A program made the position numbers and the translations under genes. Below, piece by piece: positions 48,547 to 57,181 of a stretch of DNA of 64,000 nt (positions are counted from its first letter, which is position 1; each line of letters opens with the position of its first letter). This stretch comes from UBA6016 sp041915365 (GTDB lineage Bacteria > Campylobacterota > Campylobacteria > Campylobacterales > UBA6016). The notes beneath the pieces are model-generated. The model made no database searches, was not told the origin of the DNA, and saw only the letters and a list, made by a program, of their open reading frames with translations. The DNA lies in assembly GCA_041915365.1 (NCBI GenBank), contig JAYSBP010000005.1, forward strand, positions 62,001-126,000, in the 5' to 3' direction.

Positions 48547-49371
48547 ATGAGAAGATACATAAAAATAGTGTTTATGGCGGCAAGTATTTTTTTGTTGCTG
48601 GATGTCGGACGGTATTTTGTCTATCCGGATGTATCTGCTCTTAGCGTGCAAAAACCGATACCGACCGCCTTTATGGAGTATCGAAAAGCTCAATGGGCAG
48701 ATGAGGGCAAGCAAAAAGAGATAGACCAAAGATGGGTTGATTTTCGCTCAATATCGCCGTATCTCGTCAAAGCCGTGCTTATTAGCGAGGATGATGGTTT
48801 TTGGAAAAATGACGGCTTTGAGAAAGAGGAGATGATGCAGGCCTTTGAAAAAAACCTCAAAGCCGGCAAATTCGTCTCCGGCGGCAGTACCGTTACGCAA
48901 CAACTAGCAAAAAATATATATTTGTCCCCGAGCAAAAACCCGATTAGAAAATTAAAAGAGGCGATACTGACGTACAGGATGAACAAAACCCTCTCAAAAA
49001 GACGGATAATAGAGTTATATCTCAACTGCGCCGAGTGGGGTGATGGGATATTTGGTATCGAGGCTGCGGCGAGGCATTATTATGGCAAGAGCGCAAGAAA
49101 TCTATCGGCTATGGAGGCGGCAAAACTAGCGGCGATACTTCCAAATCCTATTATGTATCAGCCCGAACAAAAGGGGAGAATGGCCAAAAAATCAGCATAT
49201 TTGTACCGCATTATGACCCAAAGAGGGATAGTCTTAAAAGAGTTTGAAGAGGTGATGAAGCCGCAACCAAAAGAGGATGCCAATGTGACCGCAAGTGATA
49301 TGAATACCACGGAGGAGACGCCAAAAGTGGAAGCGGAGGCCAAAAAAGAGGAGGCGAACGCTAGCAACTAG
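48547..49371 (+). CDS. mtgA: Monofunctional peptidoglycan glycosyltransferase
   Basis: The 274-residue GT51 enzyme has one N-terminal membrane helix (IVFMAASIFLLLDVGRYFV) and the five family motifs, among them ISEDDGFW with the catalytic Glu, GGSTVTQQLAKN, KEAILTYRMNKTLSKRRIIE and LNCAEWGDGIFGIEAAARHYY. It polymerises lipid II into glycan strands. The last 35 or so residues form a low-complexity Glu/Lys/Ala/Thr tail not part of the fold. It ends at a CTAG shared with the convergent phosphatase gene. Confidence 0.93.
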   Translation: MRRYIKIVFMAASIFLLLDVGRYFVYPDVSALSVQKPIPTAFMEYRKAQWADEGKQKEIDQRWVDFRSISPYLVKAVLISEDDGFWKNDGFEKEEMMQAFEKNLKAGKFVSGGSTVTQQLAKNIYLSPSKNPIRKLKEAILTYRMNKTLSKRRIIELYLNCAEWGDGIFGIEAAARHYYGKSARNLSAMEAAKLAAILPNPIMYQPEQKGRMAKKSAYLYRIMTQRGIVLKEFEEVMKPQPKEDANVTASDMNTTEETPKVEAEAKKEEANASN

Positions 49372-50222
49372 AGCTTTTGAAAATGAATTATCGTCAGGTC
49401 GTCATCTAGCGTGCTGACGGCTGCCCTTTCGCTCACGTCGGATACAAAAGATTTTTCTAGCATTACAAGTGGGTCATTATTGTGCATCTGCAAAAGTGCT
49501 CCCTCTACAAGACCGTCGCTATATATGACTATTTTCTCAAAGTCTGATAGTTTTATTTTTTGTGCTCTTACATTGGCGGCGAAATTCATAGCTGGCATAT
49601 TGTTTGATGATAGTTTTGTGACACCGTTTTTGTCTTTTAGAAATGCTGGATATATACCGCCCATCGAGTATGTAAGCTCGCTAAAAGCGCCGTCAAACCA
49701 GAAAAAACCAAAACTAAGCTGCTCATCTTCGGCTAGCATCGACTCAAATAGATAGGATAGTCTTTGAAGCATCTCCTCGAGTGATGAGACCTGCAAAACC
49801 GCTTGCTTGATAAAAGACGACATGGCAAAAGAGGTTAGAGATGGTAGCAGTCCATGTCCCATGGCGTCAACTAGATATATGAGTACGCCGCCGTCTTTTG
49901 TCTTATGTATCGAATACGAATCCCCACTCAAAATATCGGCTGCCATATATACTATAGATATATCAAAGCCGTTATCGTCTTCAAGTTCGTTTGTTATCAT
50001 GACTTTTTGTTTTTGGTGGCCGAGTTCTTGTTCCGCTTTTGAGTTTTCATTGATTTTTAGGATTCTGTCTTGCTGCTTGTCGCTTAGCTTTGTGATTTTC
50101 TCCAGCCTGCTTTGGGATTTTTTGTAAAGCCCCAAAAGACTCGAAAGGGACTTTGCCAATTCATCATTGCTCCCCCCGTTTTTTAGCTGGTTTTCTATCT
50201 GTATTATCAACTCTTGACTCAT
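49368..50222 (-). CDS. PP2C-type (SpoIIE-like) serine phosphatase with N-terminal helical module
   Basis: The 284-residue cytoplasmic protein has an N-terminal helical part with RLEKITKLSDKQQDRILKIN (about residues 39-58) and a PP2C domain: GDSYSI for the first metal Asp, VDAMGHG, YSDGLVEG and LDDDLTII for further metal sites. It would dephosphorylate a protein Ser/Thr. The helical module recurs in the kinase at 53953 and the HD-GYP protein at 55875, so the phosphatase probably belongs to the same signalling network. It overlaps mtgA tail-to-tail and is 6 bp from the porin gene upstream, on the same strand. Confidence 0.85.
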   Translation of the reverse strand: MSQELIIQIENQLKNGGSNDELAKSLSSLLGLYKKSQSRLEKITKLSDKQQDRILKINENSKAEQELGHQKQKVMITNELEDDNGFDISIVYMAADILSGDSYSIHKTKDGGVLIYLVDAMGHGLLPSLTSFAMSSFIKQAVLQVSSLEEMLQRLSYLFESMLAEDEQLSFGFFWFDGAFSELTYSMGGIYPAFLKDKNGVTKLSSNNMPAMNFAANVRAQKIKLSDFEKIVIYSDGLVEGALLQMHNNDPLVMLEKSFVSDVSERAAVSTLDDDLTIIHFQKL

Positions 50223-50228
50223 CTATTC

Positions 50229-51386
50229 CTATCTCGCAAAACCAAAATAATACGCAACTCTAAAATCTTTTCTATCTTCTAGTGTTGTCCAAGGTGTCTG
50301 GTCTTTGTCGGAATACCTAATTCTAAGTTTGTTTGTTTTGTCGAATGTATACCAAAAATCTATGTTGCTCTCAGTGAAGTCATCTTTTTTACTACCGTTT
50401 AGAGCCCTTACCCATACTTTTCCGAGGTTGAGACTTGCAGTTGAGAGCGGTTTTATATTCACATATCCGCCGACCGCCTCGCTAGGCTCATAATTAGCGT
50501 AGCCTTGTTGCCAGTCTGTATACATAGCTCCTGATTCTACGGCTTTAAAGATGTTGCCGTTTATTTTGTTATATACCGCCGCAATATCCGCTTTGGCTAG
50601 ATTTAGCTCCGCAGCCGCACCGTACATTTGTGAGTTATTTGCGTTTTTGTAATCGTTAGAGCCGTATTGGGCTTTGATGTTTGCGGATTGGAGTTTGTAT
50701 GTTACGTCTACATATCTATAGTCGCTAACCGCTACGGCCTTGTCGTCAAGCGCCTTGATATATTGCGCTCTAACAAGTGTGTCGGCGATACTTTTGTTTT
50801 GAAGGTATAGATATGGCAAGCCTCTTTTGCCCCAGATGTGCGTTTCGTCTTTGAACGTATTGTATTTTGAGACAAACCCGCTGTATCTCTTGATGTATCC
50901 CAGTTCGATAGTATTGTCTTGTATCTCATTGGTTTTTAGCACTATCGCTTCATATGAAGAAGGCAACAGCCTAAGGTCGTGGTCATTTGCGAGCGGCGTT
51001 GACAGCCTTTGTCTACCTATTTTGAGTGATGTTTTGCCGATTGTCTGCTCAAGATACAGCTCCCCCAAAAACGAGAGATTGTTGCCTGTTGTTTGCTCTA
51101 AAAGCCCGCTAGAAATCCCTTCGCTTCTTTGGGTCATACTTAGAAGATAGCTTCCGTAGTATGCGGCTCCTATTTTGGCTCCAGCCGTCTCTTTTGTCTC
51201 TAGCTTTGCTATCCCGCCTGCCGTCAACGCTTTCGAGTCGGGCGTGTTTGGCTTGTCAAAGCTTCTATCAAAATAAAATATACGTCCGTCAAACGAGAGT
51301 TTTGCATCGCTTATAGCGTCTTTTAGTGATGTTTCGGCATTGGCTATTGCGCATGACAGTATCAGTACGGATAATTTTTTATTCAT
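50229..51386 (-). CDS. Outer-membrane porin (OprD-like)
   Basis: The 385-residue protein has a signal peptide (KKLSVLILSCAIANA) and alternating amphipathic strands ending in an aromatic-rich segment (FRVAYYFGFAR), as in beta-barrel porins. KIGRQRLSTPLANDHDLRLLP is typical of the OprD-like porins of Campylobacterota. It should allow diffusion of small solutes, specificity unknown. The start follows an inverted repeat (51405-51421) that may be an operator. It is divergent from the receptor gene at 51487. Confidence 0.82.
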   Translation of the reverse strand: MNKKLSVLILSCAIANAETSLKDAISDAKLSFDGRIFYFDRSFDKPNTPDSKALTAGGIAKLETKETAGAKIGAAYYGSYLLSMTQRSEGISSGLLEQTTGNNLSFLGELYLEQTIGKTSLKIGRQRLSTPLANDHDLRLLPSSYEAIVLKTNEIQDNTIELGYIKRYSGFVSKYNTFKDETHIWGKRGLPYLYLQNKSIADTLVRAQYIKALDDKAVAVSDYRYVDVTYKLQSANIKAQYGSNDYKNANNSQMYGAAAELNLAKADIAAVYNKINGNIFKAVESGAMYTDWQQGYANYEPSEAVGGYVNIKPLSTASLNLGKVWVRALNGSKKDDFTESNIDFWYTFDKTNKLRIRYSDKDQTPWTTLEDRKDFRVAYYFGFAR

Positions 51387-51404
51387 GGTTCCTCGTATGC
51401 TTTA

Positions 51405-51421
51405 AATAATGATACATTATT
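51405..51421. promoter_or_regulatory. Perfect inverted repeat between porin and receptor genes
   Basis: AATAATG-ATA-CATTATT is a 17 bp perfect dyad 18 bp upstream of the porin ATG and 65 bp upstream of the divergent receptor. The half sites resemble Fur-type boxes, but the spacing is shorter than the consensus. It is a candidate operator; the regulator is unknown. Confidence 0.35.
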
Positions 51422-51486
51422 ATATAGATTAATTACTTTTTGGTAAAATACTCAAAAAACAAGCGAAATCAACTAAAAGCGGCTCT

Positions 51487-53565
51487 ATGAAACTAATCTG
51501 TGCACTTTTTACAACAATATTTGCAATCAATATTTTTGCTATTGAGCTCACCAAAGAAGAAAAAGATTACATTGCCGCACACCCGATAATCAAAGTACAT
51601 AACGAACAAAATTGGGCACCTTTTAACTTTAACGAAGATGGTGTCGCCAAAGGCTTGTCGATAGACTATATGAATTTAGTCGCACAAAAAACGGGACTAA
51701 AAGTAAGCTACATAACGGGGCCTTCTTGGAATGAGTTTTTGGAGATGATGAAGGATAAGCGTCTTGATGTGATGCTAAATATCATAAAAAATGATGAGCG
51801 TGAAAAATTTTTGCGTTTTACGTCACACTATCAAGAGGCGCCCTACGGGATTATAGTCAACAAGGATTCCACCAAAAAAATCACAAACATACAAGAACTA
51901 GTTAACTCTAAAATTGCAATTGAAGAGGGGTTTTTTAAACATAACTATCTTGCGAAGAACTATCCGAATGCACAACTTGTACTCAAAAAAGACACGCTCG
52001 GGGCATTGCAAGCCGTTTCATACGGTGAAGCGGATGCTACTTTCGGAATACTACCGATCGAAAATTACATCATTCAAAAAAATGGACTAAATAACCTTAA
52101 AATCATAGGTGTTGCGGATAGCGACTTGTTTGCTCCAAAAAAACTATGCATGGCTGTTTCTATCGATAATCCTGTCTTGCAAGGCATATTGCAAAAAGGA
52201 ATTAATGCCGTAACGTCGGATGAGAAAACTGAAATTTATAAGCGTTGGGTTAATGTTGAACTCAAAGGCGGTATAGATTATCGGTTGTTGGCAAAGATAC
52301 TGGGGGCTGTTTCTCTAATTATCGGAGGAACACTTTACTGGGTGCTCAGGCTAAAAAGACTTCAGCACAAACTAGAAAACTCGCATCTTCTTATGAAAAC
52401 GATGCTTGACGCTTTGCCAAACCCAGTGTTCTACAAAGATAAAGACGCACGTTTTGTCGGTTTTAACAGGGCTTATGAAGAGGCGTTTGGCGTTGACTCA
52501 AAGGAACTAATAGGTAAAAGTGTCCTTGACTTGGAGTTCTTGCCAGAAAAAGACAGAGAGATTTACCAGGCTGAAGATTTGGAAGTCATCAATAGTGCCG
52601 GTCGTATAGTCAGAGAGCAGGATATGATACTTGCGGATAAAAAAATACACCACACCGTATATTCCGTGAATGGCTTTAAATGTAGCAAAAATCGTCCAGC
52701 CGGTCTAATAGGTGTATTTGTAGATATTACCGAACAAAAAGAATCGGAAGCAAAACTTCAAAAAATGATGAACGAGACGGCAGAGCTTCATCAAAGAGTC
52801 AACGATTCCATAGCCTACGCCGCTATGATACAGTCTGTTTTGATTTCGTTGCCAAAGGTGTTGGAGGGATATTTTTCAGATAGTTTTGCAGTGTGGCAGC
52901 CAAAAGACACCGTAGGCGGCGACATATATATGTTTGAAGAGATAAGTAAAGACGAGTGTCTTTTGTTTGTCGTAGACTGTACCGGGCATGGTGTGCCAGG
53001 GGCTTTTGTGACTGTACTTGTCAAGGCTATAGAGCGAAATATAGTCGCAAAATTATCACACGACAAAGAGCAGATACATCCGTCGCATCTTCTATCCGTA
53101 TTTAATCGCAGTATCAAAGATATACTAAAACAAGATTCAAAAAATTCGCTTTCAAACGTAGGATTTGACGGCACAATTCTCTATTACAATAAAAGCAGTA
53201 AAATACTAAGATTTGCATCCGTACAAAATCCGGTAATGTATATAAAGGGCGACAATATCACCGAATACAAAGGCGATAGGCACAGTGTCGGTTGTCGCAC
53301 TATCGACGAGAACTATGTGTTTACCGAGCACGAGCTAAAAGTCGAAGACGGAGATAGATTTTTTATATCCACGGATGGACTATATGACCAAAACGGAGGT
53401 GAAAAAGACCTGCCGATGGGACGTAAGAGAATTGCAAAGATTTTTGTAGATAATAAAGACGAGCCGCTCAACGAGATTAAAGAGATGATACTCTACGAGC
53501 TTGGCGGTTATCAAGGCGCAAACAAACGAGATGACGACATAGCTTTCGTCTCTTTTACTATATAA
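51487..53565 (+). CDS. Membrane receptor: SBP_bac_3 sensor, PAS domain and PP2C phosphatase (SiaA-like)
   Basis: The 692-residue protein has a signal peptide, a periplasmic solute-binding domain of the bacterial type 3 family (about 25-255, IKVHNEQNWAPFNFNEDG), a transmembrane helix (about 270-290), a PAS domain (about 305-420) and a C-terminal PP2C/SpoIIE domain with VGGDIYMFE, VDCTGHGVPGAF, STDGLYDQ and RDDDIAFVSF. An external ligand should control dephosphorylation inside the cell. It heads a same-strand cluster with SiaB- and SiaC-like genes, so its substrate is probably the SiaC-like protein. Pseudomonas SiaA has a different sensor. Confidence 0.85.
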   Translation: MKLICALFTTIFAINIFAIELTKEEKDYIAAHPIIKVHNEQNWAPFNFNEDGVAKGLSIDYMNLVAQKTGLKVSYITGPSWNEFLEMMKDKRLDVMLNIIKNDEREKFLRFTSHYQEAPYGIIVNKDSTKKITNIQELVNSKIAIEEGFFKHNYLAKNYPNAQLVLKKDTLGALQAVSYGEADATFGILPIENYIIQKNGLNNLKIIGVADSDLFAPKKLCMAVSIDNPVLQGILQKGINAVTSDEKTEIYKRWVNVELKGGIDYRLLAKILGAVSLIIGGTLYWVLRLKRLQHKLENSHLLMKTMLDALPNPVFYKDKDARFVGFNRAYEEAFGVDSKELIGKSVLDLEFLPEKDREIYQAEDLEVINSAGRIVREQDMILADKKIHHTVYSVNGFKCSKNRPAGLIGVFVDITEQKESEAKLQKMMNETAELHQRVNDSIAYAAMIQSVLISLPKVLEGYFSDSFAVWQPKDTVGGDIYMFEEISKDECLLFVVDCTGHGVPGAFVTVLVKAIERNIVAKLSHDKEQIHPSHLLSVFNRSIKDILKQDSKNSLSNVGFDGTILYYNKSSKILRFASVQNPVMYIKGDNITEYKGDRHSVGCRTIDENYVFTEHELKVEDGDRFFISTDGLYDQNGGEKDLPMGRKRIAKIFVDNKDEPLNEIKEMILYELGGYQGANKRDDDIAFVSFTI

Positions 53566-53590
53566 AATAAATTAAAAAACAGGGATGGAT

Positions 53591-53950
53591 ATGGCTAGGT
53601 TTATGATTGTGGATGACTCTAAAGTATCAAGGAAGATAGTAAGAGAGCTCCTCGAAGGGCTAGGGCACATAGTGGCTTTGGAAGCGGCAAGCGGCGAAGA
53701 GGCGATAGAAAAGTATGATACTTCTTTGATTGATTGTGTATTGCTTGACGTGGAGATGGGCGGTATGTCTGGGATAGAGGCGACAAAAATACTAAAAGAT
53801 AAATATAGCGGTATCAAAATCATAATCGTAAGCTCCGTTTCAGAGAGCAATAGACTAAAAGAGGCCGTTTTGAGCGGAGCGGATATGGTGGTGCAAAAAC
53901 CAGTAAATACCGATAGCCTAAAAAGAGGCATAGATAAAGTATTGGGGTAA
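53591..53950 (+). CDS. CheY-like single-domain response regulator
   Basis: The receiver domain alone has 119 residues from ATG 53591 (AGGGA 5 bases upstream; an ATG at 53585 is also in frame). The phospho-Asp is in VLLDVEMGGMSG, the acidic pair in MIVDDSK, Thr/Ser in IIVSSVS and Lys in VQKPVN. It has no output domain and must act by protein contact. It precedes the histidine kinase gene by 2 bp and is probably its partner. Confidence 0.9.
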   Translation: MARFMIVDDSKVSRKIVRELLEGLGHIVALEAASGEEAIEKYDTSLIDCVLLDVEMGGMSGIEATKILKDKYSGIKIIIVSSVSESNRLKEAVLSGADMVVQKPVNTDSLKRGIDKVLG

Positions 53951-53952
53951 TT

Positions 53953-54948
53953 ATGCAACAAACTAATCAGCTTATAGCGAATATGAAGCTTTTGGCGAAA
54001 GACGGTAATCAAGACGAAGTGCGTGCGGCTCTTGGCGAGCTAGTCAAGTTATTTGAAAAAAGCAATAGCAGGCTCGAAAAGATAACAAAACAAAGCGATA
54101 AGCAACAAAGCCAACTTTTAAAACTAAATGAAGACTTGGAGAGTGCTTACACAGAGCTAAATGACTACAAAAACAACCTTGAGATAAAAGTAGAAGAAGA
54201 GACAAAAAGAAGGCTAGAGCAAGAAAAAATCCTAATACAAAATTCAAAAATGGCAGAGATGGGCGGTATGCTCGGGGCCATAATACACCAATGGAAGCAG
54301 CCTATCACTATCATAAGTATGCTAAGCGATATTATGGCTAGGGATTTGGAGGATGGTGAGCTAGATGTCGATATGATGCAAGACAACGTCAAAACTATCA
54401 AAGAGAGAATTCTCTTTTTGTCGCACACCATAGATGACTTTAGAAACTTCTTCAAACCGGACAAAGAGCCAAAAAATTTTAACCCGAAAAAAACAGTCGA
54501 AGAGGTGCTAAAAATCATAGGACACCAGATACTCAAATACAATGCAAACGTAAAAGTAGAGGGCGATAGTGGTGTGATGGTGTGTGGGTTTCCAAATGAA
54601 ATCAAGCACGTCGTCTTAAACCTTGTCAATAATGCCCTTGAAGCCGGCGGCGAAAATGCAAAAGAGAAAAATCAAACTCCTGACATAGTAATAGATATAT
54701 CTCAAGATGAAAAAGACGCCACCATAATAATAAGTGATAACGGTGGCGGTATTCCAGATAAAATTATGAAAAACCTATTTGCGCCATATAACTCCTCTAA
54801 AGGTGATGCCGGAACTGGAATAGGACTTACGCTTGCAAAAACAATCGTTGAAGAGCATCACAAAGGTAAGATAAGCGCTGTAAATACCGATATTGGCGCA
54901 ATGTTTACGATAGTAATTCCAAAAAAGGAGGCGCAAAAAAATGACTAA
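53953..54948 (+). CDS. Cytoplasmic histidine kinase with shared N-terminal helical module
   Basis: The 331-residue protein has an N-terminal module with RLEKITKQSDKQQSQLLKLN (about 40-59), a coiled coil (60-98), a dimerisation domain with phospho-His112 in IIHQWKQP, and an HATPase domain (IKHVVLNLVNNALEAGG, DNGGGIPD, GTGIGLTLAK). No membrane segment or PAS is present, so the signal is internal, perhaps transmitted through the module. It overlaps the SiaB-like gene by 8 bp. Confidence 0.87.
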   Translation: MQQTNQLIANMKLLAKDGNQDEVRAALGELVKLFEKSNSRLEKITKQSDKQQSQLLKLNEDLESAYTELNDYKNNLEIKVEEETKRRLEQEKILIQNSKMAEMGGMLGAIIHQWKQPITIISMLSDIMARDLEDGELDVDMMQDNVKTIKERILFLSHTIDDFRNFFKPDKEPKNFNPKKTVEEVLKIIGHQILKYNANVKVEGDSGVMVCGFPNEIKHVVLNLVNNALEAGGENAKEKNQTPDIVIDISQDEKDATIIISDNGGGIPDKIMKNLFAPYNSSKGDAGTGIGLTLAKTIVEEHHKGKISAVNTDIGAMFTIVIPKKEAQKND

Positions 54949-55486
54949 AAACCTATATAGCTTCAAAAAAGCCCTTACTGAAGAGGGTGTGATTATATGT
55001 TTTAGCGGCGTTGTTTCGCAAGATATACTCTCTAGTTTTGCATCGGTCATAGAAAAAAAGCTTGAAAGTATGGGAAACGTGGCGGTAGCCCAAAACATTT
55101 TCGCTATATTTGTTGAGATGGCCCAAAATATAATGAGCTATTCAAGCGAGGCGGTAGTTATAGGCGACAACCAAAAAGAAAGCCCAGGGGTTATAGTGGT
55201 CGGTTTTGATAAGAGTATTTGTAAATACTACATCAAAAGTGGCAATACCGTCAAAGCATCTTTGAGGGATAAAATAACGCAAAGAATAGATGCCGTAAAA
55301 GACCTAGACAAAGACGCCCTAAAGGCTATGTATAAAGAGATGAGGAAAAGCAGCGAAAATGCCCATGATAGAGGCGGCGGTCTTGGCTTTTTGGAGATAC
55401 AACGCAAAGCTACGGAACCGCTGGGATATAGTTTTGACGAGATAGATGATGAACACTTATTTTTTAGTTTAATATCAATAGTTTAA
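54941..55486 (+). CDS. siaB: SiaB-family protein kinase
   Basis: The 181-residue protein matches SiaB: a GHKL-like ATPase fold with an N-box in FVEMAQNIMSYS and a glycine loop in DRGGGLGFLEI. In Pseudomonas SiaB phosphorylates SiaC and SiaA reverses this, setting the activity of the cyclase SiaD. The gene has a strong ribosome site (GGAGG), overlaps the kinase gene by 8 bp and precedes the SiaC-like gene by 9 bp. The family call is by pattern and context. Confidence 0.82.
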   Translation: MTKNLYSFKKALTEEGVIICFSGVVSQDILSSFASVIEKKLESMGNVAVAQNIFAIFVEMAQNIMSYSSEAVVIGDNQKESPGVIVVGFDKSICKYYIKSGNTVKASLRDKITQRIDAVKDLDKDALKAMYKEMRKSSENAHDRGGGLGFLEIQRKATEPLGYSFDEIDDEHLFFSLISIV

Positions 55487-55495
55487 GGAGTAAAA

Positions 55496-55873
55496 ATGGA
55501 AAACCTAATAGTCGAAGCTACAAAATTCACCCCAGACATTGCGCTTTTGGCGGATGCTAGAAAGATTAGCTTTAAGGGCAAATCATACCCTGAAAATACC
55601 TTTGATTTTTACGCCCCTACAATCGCTTGGCTAAAAGAGTATTTCAAATCTACAAAAGGCGAGACTATAGTTGATTTTGAGATAACGTACTTTAACTCTA
55701 GCAGTTCAAAACTTTTTTTCGATATTTTCGATATTTTCGAAGATGCGGTAAAAGGCGGCGATAAAGTTGTGATAAACTGGCATTATGACGCAGAAAATGA
55801 GAGCGCAGAGGAAGCCGGAGAAGACTTCAGAGATGATTTCGAGACGCTAGAGTTTAATTTAGTAAAGAAATAG
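55496..55873 (+). CDS. siaC: SiaC-family regulatory phosphoprotein (DUF1987)
   Basis: The 125-residue acidic protein is of the size and pattern of SiaC: FTPDIALLADARKISFKGKS, then ITYFNSSSSKLFFDIFDIF. The Ser run at 68-71 falls where SiaC carries its regulatory phosphothreonine (Thr68). The unphosphorylated protein would bind and activate an output protein. It sits between the SiaB-like gene and the HD-GYP gene, and no SiaD-type cyclase follows directly; the nearest GGDEF protein is at 57182. Confidence 0.83.
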   Translation: MENLIVEATKFTPDIALLADARKISFKGKSYPENTFDFYAPTIAWLKEYFKSTKGETIVDFEITYFNSSSSKLFFDIFDIFEDAVKGGDKVVINWHYDAENESAEEAGEDFRDDFETLEFNLVKK

Positions 55874-55874
55874 T

Positions 55875-56732
55875 ATGAGCGAACTAGAACTTATAGCGGA
55901 AATGGAGAGTGCACTGGGAAGCGGTGATTGTGAGACGGTCAAGAGTGCTTTTGAGGGGCTTATCGGCAAGTATACTAAAAGCGTAAAAAGACTTGACAAA
56001 ATCACAAAACAAAGCGATAGACAGCAAGATCAAGTTCTTATGCTTAATGAGCAGCTTGATAGCTACAAAAATCACCTTGAAGAAAAAGTTCATGAAGCCA
56101 CAGAGCATATTCAGCATTTGTATGAAGAGCTTGAAAGAACCCAAAAAGAAATTATTTTCAGAATGGGTGCGATATGCGAGTCTAGATCAAAAGAAACAGG
56201 AAATCACGTCAAAAGAGTTGCCGAATATTCAAAAATACTAGCTATAAAATACGGACTAGATGAAGAAGAGGCTGAACTTTTGAGGCAGGTTTCCCCTATG
56301 CACGATATAGGCAAAGTCGGAATTCCTGATAATATCTTGAACAAACCAGGAAGGTTTACCGATGAAGAGTTTGAAATTATGAAGCAACATGCCCAGATAG
56401 GGTATGAAATACTGCAAAACTCTGAAAGAGAGCTACTTAAGGCGGCTCAAATAGTGGCTTATGAACATCACGAAAAGTGGGCTGGCGGCGGGTATCCTAG
56501 AGGCATATCTGGAGAAGAGATACATATTTATGGGCGCATTACCGCTTTGGCTGATGTGTTTGATGCGCTTGGAAGCAGCAGGTGCTACAAGGATAAATGG
56601 GATGATGATAAGATTTTTTCGCTTTTCAAAGAAGAAAGAGGCAGACAATTTGACCCTAAACTTGTAGATATATTTTTTGAAAACTTAGATGAGTTTTTAA
56701 AAATTAGAGACGAATTTAAAGATATTATTTAG
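55875..56732 (+). CDS. HD-GYP phosphodiesterase with shared N-terminal helical module
   Basis: The 285-residue protein has an N-terminal module with RLDKITKQSDRQQDQVLMLN (about 39-58), a coiled coil and a HD-GYP domain: HD at 143-144 in MHDIGKVGIPD, EHHEKWAGGGYPRG at about 197-210, plus H in NHVKRVAEYS. It should hydrolyse c-di-GMP to GMP. It starts 1 bp after the SiaC-like gene, so it could be the SiaC-controlled output, giving degradation where SiaD gives synthesis. It overlaps the convergent msrB by 8 bp. Confidence 0.88.
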   Translation: MSELELIAEMESALGSGDCETVKSAFEGLIGKYTKSVKRLDKITKQSDRQQDQVLMLNEQLDSYKNHLEEKVHEATEHIQHLYEELERTQKEIIFRMGAICESRSKETGNHVKRVAEYSKILAIKYGLDEEEAELLRQVSPMHDIGKVGIPDNILNKPGRFTDEEFEIMKQHAQIGYEILQNSERELLKAAQIVAYEHHEKWAGGGYPRGISGEEIHIYGRITALADVFDALGSSRCYKDKWDDDKIFSLFKEERGRQFDPKLVDIFFENLDEFLKIRDEFKDII

Positions 56733-57084
56733 GCTCAAAAACAAGAGATATAGAGTTTACGCAATGCCTTGTGTTTTTGGGTGTAAATCCCTCGCCAAGA
56801 AATACATGCCCTAGATGTCCGCCGCACGATGCACATACTATTTCAGTGCGCTTGCCGTCTTTGTCAGGTACTCTATGCACGGCACCATCTATCTCGTCGT
56901 CAAAACTAGGCCATCCGCATCCGGAATGAAACTTGCTATTTGAGTGATACAGCCCGGCTCCGCACTGCTTGCATCGGTATACTCCATTACCAAAAAAGTC
57001 CGTATATTCGCCTGTTCCGGGATATTCAGTGCCTTTGTGTAGTATTACTCTTTCTTCTTCGCTCGTTAACTTATTGTATTTCAT
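56725..57084 (-). CDS. msrB: Peptide-methionine (R)-S-oxide reductase
   Basis: It repairs oxidised methionine. The protein has 119 residues from ATG 57084; a longer frame to 57120 adds 12 residues and has no better ribosome site. Four zinc cysteines appear as CKQCG and CASCG, GCGWPSF is conserved and the catalytic Cys is in RHCVNS. No signal peptide is present. It converges with the HD-GYP gene and is divergent from the cyclase at 57182. Confidence 0.93.
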   Translation of the reverse strand: MKYNKLTSEEERVILHKGTEYPGTGEYTDFFGNGVYRCKQCGAGLYHSNSKFHSGCGWPSFDDEIDGAVHRVPDKDGKRTEIVCASCGGHLGHVFLGEGFTPKNTRHCVNSISLVFEPK

Positions 57085-57181
57085 CGTCTCTCGCCTGTCT
57101 TTATGGTTTTTGCAAAACAAATACGTTAGAATGACAGATTATACAGTATTCACTTTTTTACTCTACAAATGGATGTAATTT

